A stretch of DNA of 64,000 bases from the NCBI GenBank assembly GCA_964017125.1, contig OZ024916.1, forward strand, positions 720,107 through 784,106, in the 5' to 3' direction. Of the stretch, positions 53,945-64,000 are shown in pieces. The notes under the pieces were generated by a model. That model was not told the DNA's origin, made no database searches, and worked only from the letters and a program-made list of their open reading frames with translations. Made by a program: the position numbers and the translations under genes. How positions within the stretch are numbered: the first letter of the stretch is position 1; every line of letters begins with the position of its first letter. This stretch comes from Flabesymbios commensalis. Lineage: Eukaryota > Annelida > Polychaeta > Terebellida > Flabelligeridae.

Positions 53945-55880
53945 TTTGCCAATAGTTTTCAAATTCAACATCACAATATTTTATGGTAAATGACATTACC
54001 ATTTTATTGTTTTATTCGATTGATTCCAGAAATCATGGATATCGATTACATATCTGTGAAACAGTGACTTCACAGCCATTTATCTGGATACTTTTGCACA
54101 TTTAAAATTAATAGTGTTGATATTTGTAAAATCATGTTCATGGTGCTTACCATTTCTGATTTGTGATTCTATTATTTGCAAGAACATGTTAAGTTAGTTT
54201 ACCGGTAGGATTTGCTACATGTTATTCAGTAATATTCACTGGTAAACACACTTAACATTTTATTATAGTGCCATTTGTCTCACTAACAGCCATAAACATG
54301 TACTTGCTTCTGAGAAAAGTGCTTTATAATGGTCGTAGAGTTAAAAAAATTTCACACACTAATCTTCCTTACCTCAGCACCTCAAACTCGTCGTTATCAG
54401 AAAGAACCTGTTAATGGCGCTTAACAGGTTATTACACGGAACCCTTCAATTCACATCTCAAGTTGAATGAAAATGTGAAGAAATATCCATTAAAAATATT
54501 AAGATGGCGAATTTAAAAGAAATTCATTTTTTGATCACCTGTGGACTTTCATCCGTTTTTACATCAGATCTGACACTTGCCAAAGTATGACAAAAAATCT
54601 GATTTCCTGGGAGGGGCGCTGACCAAATTATTTAAAGATTCCATGCTGCTAGGGTAGGCCTGGGAAATAATTTTGTTGATTTTTTTTTACCTGGCCTGGC
54701 GACTATTTTAGAAAATGGCTGCCAAATTCAGTTGTCCAACGATATCGTCCGAACTGATTTACGTATTTGTTTAGTGTCCGAAATTGACCTTTTAAGATTT
54801 AAAAAAATAATCAGTTGTGCTTCGATACGGTCTTTGATTGGACTGAAGCAGGGTATAACCCGCTCACACTTTTTAGAACTGTTCCAGGTTAAATTGTCCA
54901 AAGCTAATTAGATTTATGTTTTATTGTGAACAATAAAAATGGTTAACCGTGCACAAAATTGTGTTGCATTATTGCTTATTGCATTTTACCATTATCACCT
55001 GCGAATATTCCCCCTTTAAAGCTAATGCAGAAGGGGATGCTTTTATGCGGAAACACATCTCTAGTTTTGTGGATATTTAGACTTTGGTGGAAGCCGTTTT
55101 GAATGTTCACTATTTTTGTTCGCGCCACGAAGAAAATTCAGGTTGGCACTATATCCATGATATCCTTAATCCATCAGCCCCCGTGTTGCTTTCTACACGT
55201 ATCTGCCCCACTAATAAAATATATCCTTTATCTAATAATACATAGGCATACTTCTTATTTGTTTCAGAGATGGTACAGATTCACGTAACATCGTGGAATG
55301 AAGAATGGGATCACTTCTTTAGAATACAAAAACATATTAACAAGCTGAGACATTCTATTAATAAATGCAAAAGAATTATTAGAGAGTTATTGTTGTATTT
55401 GTGTTGCGTCCACTTATAATAAGCAAATCATACAATGTTAACAGAAAGTTTTATCACTGGCAACAAGTAGCAAGTATTTATTCGTCTGAGAGGAACATGA
55501 CAACCAATAGTCATAGTAACCCTGGTGGACTACGAATAAACTGTTAAACTTAATGCCCAACATAATGCTCGTTGCAGCTGTTATCAAGGCACCTAAAACA
55601 AATGTTAGCATGTAAGGCTCCAAGGTTCGATTATTTAATATTATTGGCATATCAATGCACAAAACTGCACGATGGACACTTCTATTCGAAAATATTCTTC
55701 ATATGTCAATAGTAGCAAATTGAAATGTTTAAAATATACGTTTATGCAACATATCGAACAAACAGCTTTTACCAAAACTGTCTATTAAATTATCCATTAT
55801 TGTTGTTTGATCGGAAAACATCTTTGAACAATGAAATTTACCAATGGAAAATTACTAGTAGTAGGCCCACAATAGCACGT
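53945..55880. other. Non-coding stretch
   Basis: A+T-rich. One perfect hairpin, AACCTGTTAA / TTAACAGGTT with loop TGGCGC, at 54405-54430. No gene recognised. Confidence 0.4.
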
Positions 55881-55887
55881 TTTTTAA

Positions 55888-56070
55888 CCTTTTCAGCGCG
55901 GAGGTCGGTATTAGACGTCAGAATTTGACGTCTGAAGTCGATCCACTCACGGTAATCAAATGAAACAGAAATAACTAACCAAGCCATTTATGATTATTTC
56001 AAATTGAAAACACCCTCTGGTCTCCATTATTTATGAAAAATTATCTCAGCGTTGTAAGGTTTACAGATTA
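55888..56070. repeat. Dispersed repeat with CAGCGCGG head
   Basis: TTTCAGCGCGGAGGTCG followed by the pair TTAGACGTCAG / TTGACGTCTGA, then the body TCAAATGAAACAG and ACACCCTCTGGTCTCC. It is the same composite family as 6102-6350. Confidence 0.55.
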
Positions 56071-56079
56071 AATCAAGTG

Positions 56080-57570
56080 ATCGTTATATTATTGTGGGCT
56101 GTCGTAAGTTTGTCTATAGCACGTAGTGACGTCCCCTCCCAGTGGTGAACGCCAGGATCAGAAAAGTTCATCCATCGCGAATTGTTTCAATATTTAGCAT
56201 ACGTTACGCAATGTTGGAGGAGACGCCAACGTGTAATCTTTAGTTGCTGTTGCGATCATTATAATATCCACATTTCACATTTTCTACTGGTCGCTGCCAT
56301 AAGTGTACACTCTTGGAAAAAAAATTCTCACCAGTCACTAAATCAGAACTTCAAAATGATATACTTGAAGAACATCTATTGAATAGAATATATCTCCCGT
56401 TAGCGCTGCGACGCACCAACTGCATAGCACCGTTCATTCATGGCCGATAGTTTGTTGAGGACAATCATGAGCAGTCGAGTAGATATGTTTTCTATAGCCA
56501 TATAAAACATTACTATACTACAAAACTATACATTGCATGTGATGTGATGCATGTGATGTGTTTATGTTTGTTCAACGAGTTAAAGCTAACACCGTAGCTT
56601 AACAGTAGGCCTACGCTAGATCAACAGTTGTAATTTTAATTTTGCGGTAGACAAACCCCTTGTTGATTTGTGTCTATACCACATCAAAAAACTAAATACG
56701 ATGTATGGTGTATATCATCGTAAACGTAAGGATATATTTGGCGGAGGGGGGGGGATGACATGTAGTACATGCAGTATGTCAAGGAGAAAGAATTAAATTC
56801 GATAGCTTCGTAAAAACGAGTGTACAAGGCGCGGAGCGCCGAGTATATTCGCATTTACGAATCCATCGTAATATAGTTCTTTCTTTAACCTCAAATACAC
56901 TAAGATTTGATAATCAAACGCAATTTCATTGGTAATAAGGTAAAACCTCTAAACATTAGCCATGCAGTGTGATTGATAAACTCGTATATTATGCCCCACC
57001 TGACAAGTATTAAAAAATAACATAGAGTCGTAGATCCGAATCCACTGTTCAACAATAGACTGGCGTCATAGGTGTTTTTTTTAATATTTTACCAGTTTTA
57101 CCAGTTTACATAGACGTAAATATATTAGTCAGAGAGACCATCCTGATTTCGAAAGAGGGAAATGTAGTTTTTTGTCAGTGAAGATAATGGTGTACCACCC
57201 AGGGAGTGACGGCGGGGGGGGGGGGAGTGGGTCCAATACGGCTCACGGTACGCGCAACAGACGTGTACATATATTTTAGTCAAGTTCTTATAGTGTGTTT
57301 CAGGAAAGTAGTGATTGTAGAGGCAGTGTTGATGGTGTTCATGAAAATGGAGATTAGCCGATCTATATTTATCGTAAAGAATCAAATACACATAAATTAA
57401 TATCATTGACAATACGATCAGTGCTGATAAAACCCAAAACTACGAGGAAATAAACATATTTTCAAATCAATAGGATTTTATACCAACAGACAGATAATTC
57501 GACCCCTATCAGCCACTTGTCTAAGGGGAACATATATACGGTTCTTGTCAACGTAGAGATGATGTTTAGC
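56080..57570. other. Non-coding stretch
   Basis: Poly-G runs near 56740 and 57212-57226 and a short GC-rich inverted piece (AAGGCGCGGAGCGCCGAG, ~56828). No gene recognised. Confidence 0.4.
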
Positions 57571-57579
57571 ATCATGTCT

Positions 57580-58755
57580 CTTAATCACAATGACCTCTAC
57601 ATCAGCGACCATTGACTGATCTTAATACAGGTCTCTGTATCACAATGACCTCCACACCAGCGACCATTGATTGATATTAATGCAGGTCTCTGAATCACAA
57701 TGACCTCAGCGCCAGCGACCATCGACTGATCTTAATGCAGGTCACTGAATCACAATGACCTCCACACCAGCGACCATTGACTGATCTTAATGCAGGTCTC
57801 TGAATCACAATGACCTCAGAGCCAGCGACCATTGACTGATCTTAATGCAGATCTCTGTATCACAATGACCTCCACACCAGCGACCATTGACTGATCTTAA
57901 TGCAGGTCTCTGAATCACAATGACATCAGGGCCAGCGACCATCGACTGATCTTAATGCAGGTCACTGTATCACAATGGCCTCCACACCAGCGACCATTAA
58001 CTGATCTTAATGCAGGTCTCTGAATCACAATGACCTCAGGGCCAGCGACCATTGACTGATCTTAATGCAGGTATCTGTATCACAATGACCTCCACACCAG
58101 CGACCATTAACTGATCTTAATGCAGGTCACTGAATTACAATGACCTCAGCGCCAGCGACCATCGACTGATCTTAATACAGGTCTCTGTATCACAATGACC
58201 TCAGCGCCAGCGACCATTGATTGATATTAATGCAGGTCTCTGAATCACAATGACCTCAGCGCCAGCGACCATTAACTGATCTTAATGCAGGTCTCTGAAT
58301 TATAATGACCTCAGCGCTAGCGACCATCGACTGATCTTAATGCAGGTCTCTGTATCACAATGACCTCCACACCAGCGACCATTAACTGATCTTAATGCAG
58401 GTCTCTGAATCACAATGACCTCAGCGCCAGCGACCATTGACTGACCTTAATGCAGGTCTCTGAATCACAATGACCTCCACACCAGCGACCATTGACTGAT
58501 CTTAATACAGGTCACTGTATCACAATGACCTACACACCAGCGACCATTGACTGATCTTAATACAGGTCACTGTATCACAATGACCTACACACCAGCGACC
58601 ATTGACTGATATTAATGCAGGTCTCTGAATCACAATGACCTCCACACCAGCGACCATTGACTTATCTCAATGCAGGTCTCTAAATCACAATGACCTCCAG
58701 ACCAGCGACCATTAATTGATCTTGGTGAAGGTCCCCAAAGCACAATGACCTCTAC
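57580..58755. repeat. 55-bp minisatellite (~21 copies)
   Basis: Unit TCACAATGACCTCCACACC, AGCGACCATTGACTGATC, then TTAATGCAGGTCTCTGAA. Two forms (CCACACCAGCG and CAGCGCCAGCG) interleave. The last units near 58,700 decay. Confidence 0.95.
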
Positions 58756-58844
58756 ATCATAGTCATGTCCCTGCCATAAAGACCCGCTTACAGCTCCCAT
58801 AATACGGCATGTCTCACCTGATTTTGATCAAATAATGCCATCCG

Positions 58845-59365
58845 AATAAAAATGACGAGGGTAGACATTTTAAAGCCGGGGAGAGTAGCTCTGGGACGCC
58901 ATTTTGAAAAATGGTCGCCAAAGGGCATATTAAAACCACTAATAGTAATATATGCGGAACCATTTTGTCTATTATAATGATTAATATGCCTAACTATATG
59001 TTTTTTGGTATTCTGAAGCGAATAAAATACCTTTCAAAGCCGGGACGAGCAGCTTTGGGACGCCATCTTGAAAAATGGCCGCCAGCGAACGTATTGAAAA
59101 CAATAATACTATATATTTCAGGAACCCTTTTGTCTATTTTAATGATTAATATGTCTAACTATATGTTTTTCGGTATGCTGAATCAACTAAAATATTTTTT
59201 AAAGCCGGGGCCAGTAGTTCTGGGACGCCATCTTGAAAAATGGCCGCCAACGGCCAAACGGCAATATTGAAAACACTAATATCACTATCTCTCGACCCCC
59301 TTCGTCTATTTTAATTATTAATATGTCTAACTATATGTTTTCCGGTATTCTGTATCGAATAAAAA
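58845..59365. repeat. ~165-bp tandem repeat (~3 copies)
   Basis: Repeats of AAAGCCGGGG, GGGACGCCATCTTGAAAAA, TGGCCGCCA and ATTAATATGTCTAACTATAT, at spacing 164-165 bp (GGGACGCCAT at about 58893, 59057 and 59222). Confidence 0.9.
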
Positions 59366-59479
59366 ATTCAAATGGTATTTATCTTCGTAGATAACATGTT
59401 TCATTGTGAGAACCCGCACCCGAAGATAATTTAGTGACTCATATCATGTAACTTATTAACTAATAATACCTTCTGTCTT

Positions 59480-60845
59480 ATTGTTGTGGACCCACATGCA
59501 TGTCCACCCTTGTGACAACAGATTACACAATTAAATCCAGCACCCTTACAACCACATCATTCGTCACACTTGCCAGAACACTGACACAATCTGAGAATGT
59601 TTGGTGACATCTCATTATACATTTGGAAGGGAAAGTAACCTCAGAATGTTCTTCACATCCATAATCAAGAAGGTTTATACTCTCATTTCGGTTTTCGTCT
59701 AGAAGGTTATCTATAGACATTCTGACAAAGAATTATGCACAACGTATGTGTCCATGCACAACTGAACTTGTAGGGGGTAGCGCATCAATAGCCTACCCTT
59801 GGTTGTTGAAGAGTTGGTATATGTCTCTTCGAAGATCGTTTAATGTAGTTACAGCTGTGTTTGATTTATTACCGGCCCATACTTTCACGAAGCATGCTTT
59901 GCGAGTGTCAAATCTTGTTTGCTAAACTATCCATTTTCCGCAAAATTTGATATATATCGAGCAGGGTCACATTTCAAGCCAGTGTGCTTGGAATTCATCT
60001 TACTCATGCAATCACTCCCCGAGAGAATGTGGAATTTTAGTTACATTTTTGGCAAGCGAAACACCCTGGTTTGGAACAAATTCGTGTAATCGAAGCATTC
60101 ATCTCTTTTTACCAGTTCAAATTTGAAGCAACAATTGCTTCATGCCCCTGCTCTATTACATTTGGAAGATAGTGTAAGAGGAGGGCCACAGTATCAGTGT
60201 CGTTGGACCACCCAAATACGTTTCACAGCCGTGGCTTAATTATATCCCAAGCTACACGAAGAACAATTTTAGAACCTCCCTATTCAATTAGTTTTTCTAA
60301 TTGTGTAGTGCAATAACGTTTTCAGGGTGGCGGTAAAGACGAACTAACAAAGCCATTGTCATATCTCCTTCACAAGTTCACGAGCCAATAGATGTGGGCC
60401 TAAGCCCTGCTTTTTCTGTATTGATGCCCAGAATGTGTGGGAACAGTTTCGGTCATAGAGAGAAGGTCAATGGGAGTAATATTTGATCTCCGTAACTAGT
60501 TACCCTCCTTCAGTGACATCTCAGAGTAGGAGTTAAGTAGGCCTATGACATGCAACAACTCATTTTCACAAGCATGTTTTGCTGAGGCAATTACTTGGCG
60601 AGTGACGCCACCAATTGTACTGTAGTTAGATAATTGCATTTGTCTTAGTTTTGACATAAAGTCCAAAACAACGATGACCAATTATTTTGACTCAGATGCT
60701 GTTCAATCTCTGCCAACATCCTAGATTTGTCTGCTTTGGCAGGTAGATCAAAATCAAAAATAGAAGAAGAATGCAAGAGGTCATGTAAAATAATATCAAA
60801 AATCCCCAAACCTCGTTGTTTGGCAATGAGTTGCAACGTCTTCTA
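59480..60845 (-). pseudogene. Decayed copy of a repetitive invertebrate protein family with an SNDTDTVALLL motif
   Basis: Pieces in order on the minus strand, in changing frames, match a large uncharacterised family that I recall as common in cnidarian and mollusc genomes: DKSRMLAEIEQHLSQNNW, VLDFMSKLRQMQLSNYSTIG, AKHACENELLHV, SYSEMSLKEGN, SNDTDTVALLLHYLPN, LPPTSS...GHIR and NLLDYG. SNDTDTVALLL resembles the acidic motif of PIN/FEN-like nuclease folds. The copy is broken in several places and partly shortened in the middle. Family membership rests on my recognition of motif order, not on a search. Confidence 0.5.
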
Positions 60846-60849
60846 AACT

Positions 60850-63370
60850 GCTTCTAAACATGTTTACAATGTACTGGTATGCCACTAGAAAGGTGGTGAG
60901 AGTGAATGATCCAACACGCTCAAGAGGAACCCTCAGAGTGGTGGATATCATTGGAGTATGGTCGCCACTTCATGAGACAAAGTACACGGTAAAACACTTA
61001 GTCTGTTAGAGCTATTGGTGCAAGACTCACCATCAGTACAATGTCCATTATCAACATCATTGGTTTAATGTCCATTATCAATATCAGCATATTCATAATT
61101 CTATCCTAACCCAGTAGCCCATAAACTAGCACTAGTTGTGACTTTGTGAAGTAAATTTATGTGTTTATATTCTTTATAATTCGAAATCACCATCTTCATC
61201 ATTTGTTTTATATATATTCGTATCATTGGTATTTTAGATTATTCCCAGTTTATTTCAGCTCTGTACTATCACAAAATTTATTCTAGAGCTTGAGCTCACA
61301 GAACCAAATTATTTCTTCATAATTGATCCTGCATGTATCCGCATCTTTGTAAGACAAATATACACTGACTGCTTAATGATAAGTTATTGACAAATCATTA
61401 TATTATGATACCACCACTGTAGAAATATACATATCGCTAACCCAGGAACAAAAAAATATAAAAGATATTAAAGATAATACATATTTATGTGTAATAAGTG
61501 CATTTATATTACAAAAAAATCGTTCTAGAAGACATAGAGCGTCTTCTTATATCAGTTTCTAATCCAATGTCACACTTCACAAATTATGAAGAAGATGGGT
61601 ATATGATTTAGTAATTTAACCACTAACTACCTAGTCACAAATTTCAGATTCTCCAGTCACGGAATGAAACACATATGATTTAGTAATTTACCGCTAACTA
61701 GTCCCAAATTTTAGATACTCCGGCACGGAATCAAAGAATCAAACAATGAATATTTCTCCATAAAAATCTTTAAGAGAACCTAGCATATAAGATAGAAGTG
61801 ACACATTTTCAGACGGCTAAAACCTCCATCTTTTGATAGAAAGAAGATCTAAAAAGTAATTCAGCTGATACATTCATTTGGCAAGAGTATATCACAATAT
61901 TTGAGTTGTTATTACGCATATCAAGGTAAATGTGCACTATGACTGATGGCAGTCATCTTGGTTATCGTGCTCCAACAACCCAGAGCCACAGACCAATCAG
62001 CTTTAGCGGTCTTCCGACAATTTCGAACAATTAATAACCTCTTGAAATGTCTATGTCTAGGAGTACATAAATAATCAAAAGAGAAACTTGCCGTAGGCTA
62101 CATACAAGTAAAATGTGGGGTATGTAGAGCTCGCCTGAAAGAATAGTGGATGTAGGGCCTACTTCACATGTTCCAAGTCAATCCGTTCAAAACTACGATA
62201 TGATTGATGGAGATCTGATTGATGTCGATCTCTTATTCCACTAGATATTAACATGTAAAACACAATGTAATAAACATGATAAAAGAGCTTATTGCAGCAT
62301 TATGTAAATATGTTTGATTTCAATATGTGTTTATATAATCGCCTGTTATTATCTTAAGTTAATTAGCTGTTTTGATTTTGAAAATGGCTGATAATCCATT
62401 ACATTTTATTACAAAGGGCTGTTTAAAAATATATCTATAAACTACTAAATGCATTCTGCGTCAATACAAATGTTGGTAATGAGGTACTTCATATGTTCCC
62501 AAGTCAATTGCTTCGGAACTAGCCTACGACATGGCAGTTGGCGGCCATCTTAGATTTTTTTACTCAGACGGCTTTACACCACAGGGCACAAATATAAGAT
62601 AACACGTCAACATGATAAATAGAATCAAACAATGATCAGATGATCTAGGCGAAGTATCAATCAGAATTTGTGATGGACAATCAGTGGAGAAGGTGATTTT
62701 AAGATTAGCTGTAGTAAATTATCATTTATAAATGGATAATATCCGCCATCTTGGATTTTAGCAATGGGAAGACCTCCAAATTGTAATTTGACCATAAAAA
62801 TGAGTTTGGTAGGACAAAATCATATGGAAAGTTGTTATCACACATACATGTGTGTAAGTTAATTAGTTCAAAAGTTATTTAAACACTAAGTTCGTTGGCG
62901 GCCATTTTGGATTTTATGCTTTTAGCGGCGTTATACCACCGATTTTGCAAAATCATCTCCTGAAATATTAATGTCCAGTGTTTGTGCATCACGAATCAAA
63001 CGAGAAACTCTCTAAATATATAGGCCGCCATAAGGGTGTGTCCACACACATCTGATTTGTAATTCTAGCCTACTCAAGTGAAAACGACCTGTGACACAAT
63101 CGTACAGTTTTTTATCGCCATTGGCTACTGTGTCTACTATGATAAGTTGCCTGTGTCTTGGGCGTGATATGTGATACGGAATATTTCGGACTCTCATTTA
63201 AAAGAACATTTCATGTAGAATTAACCCCGACAGTGGGCTTAATATGGTGTAAAAAACTTTCACGCCACATTAATATCCCACCATATTTTTAGAGCAGAAT
63301 AGTTTGATCATCACACTGGAAACCATCAAACGCTCTCGACTGATAGGCCTAGCGGTTAACTGAATTATCT
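60850..63370. other. Non-coding stretch with diffuse old repeats
   Basis: Includes two copies of a ~67-bp piece (ATATGATTTAGTAATTTA, about 61607-61745). GGCGGCCATCTTGGATTTT-like words recur at about 62541, 62740 and 62888. No gene recognised. Confidence 0.45.
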
Positions 63371-63382
63371 GAAAGTAACATA

Positions 63383-63496
63383 CAAGAAAGGCTTCCGAGG
63401 CGTTGCCGGTGCGATGCGATCAAGAAAGGCTTCCGAGGCGTTGCCGGTGCGATGCGATCAAGAAAGGCTTCCGAGGCGTTGCCGGTGCGATGCGAT
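63383..63496. repeat. Three perfect 38-bp tandem copies
   Basis: CAAGAAAGGCTTCCGAGGCG plus TTGCCGGTGCGATGCGAT, repeated at 63383, 63421 and 63459 without visible change, indicating a recent duplication. A TTGGCCCAACG-family piece follows at 63525-63580. Confidence 0.95.
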
Positions 63497-63589
63497 CACC
63501 CGAATCATGACCCAAGGCTGGGAAGAAGGGTGGGTCAGCGTCATCGACGTTGAACCAGCATTGAACCAACATTGTGTTTGCATGTATAG

Positions 63590-64000
63590 CGATTGATCAG
63601 TGATAGGCCAGAATTCACGGGGTCTGCGCCATCGTTGAACTGTCGCCTCGCATATCCGATATTTTTTATCTGCAGATTTTTTTTCTATAGCGCTTTCTTC
63701 AACTACTCAATGCAGTCAGCACTTTGTGATTTATTAATTGTTAGTCAAGCTATCGACATTCGTTCTTTTCATACCGCATCGAAACACGTGTGTACAGGCA
63801 TGTCAGTTGTAAAATCACCTTCTTACAAAGTGGAATGTTGTGCTGTATAATTATATATGCGCAGGTTACGCATAGGCCTTTTGTAGCTGCAGCACGCAGA
63901 CTGTAAAGGGTCTTAAATCGCGGCACGCGTTATCCGCAAATAATAAACCCTTATGCTGCTAACGATTTATCAGTCAACATCTTGCTTTATTGTTTAAATA
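63590..64000. other. Non-coding right edge
   Basis: No gene or repeat recognised; the short open frame at 63593-63850 has no motif. Confidence 0.35.

Overview
The window is metazoan nuclear DNA, most likely from a marine invertebrate (mollusc or invertebrate deuterostome; I cannot place it further). The evidence is GT-AG introns in an animal-type modular gene, tRNA-derived SINEs, a LINE tail, many small palindromic elements, frequent TAGGCCTA-type words, and an A+T-rich background broken by many unrelated minisatellites. No bacterial operon, CRISPR array, rRNA or true tRNA gene was seen.

The left half (1-33,650) is one gene on the minus strand, a giant MUC4-like secreted or membrane mucin. 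Ten exons can be chained with compatible phases: a 138-nt PTS mini-exon (33,646-33,509), an 18,951-nt PTS exon (33,300-14,350) of about 170 copies of a 37-residue Thr-rich unit, one EGF exon, three NIDO exons, two AMOP exons and two VWD exons. Together they hold 20,697 nt (6,899 codons) without a stop. The 5' end (signal peptide) and the 3' end (rest of VWD and any membrane anchor) are not identified and probably lie outside the window. Introns from the AMOP-VWD boundary up to the NIDO exons carry different tandem arrays. The NIDO intron at 8,711-11,305 is almost entirely two arrays, one copied from its own acceptor junction and one from its own donor junction.

The middle (33,650-46,700) is gene-poor. 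It holds a long palindromic element that abuts the mucin exon, a (GCAG)n microsatellite, two tRNA-derived SINEs plus a fragment, two weak isolated candidate exons, and a 2.7-kb array of a 29-bp unit that has no stop codon in any frame.

The right part holds the 5' portion of a plus-strand ZSWIM3-like gene (exons near 46,771-47,075, 50,128-50,260 and 50,669-50,788). Its first intron is filled by a 129-bp array, its second exon opens with an in-frame TAG, and a 1.3-kb palindromic-ended element sits 8 bp after its third exon. Further right are 21-bp, 55-bp and 165-bp arrays, a decayed copy of a repetitive invertebrate protein family (59,480-60,845, minus), and otherwise non-coding DNA.
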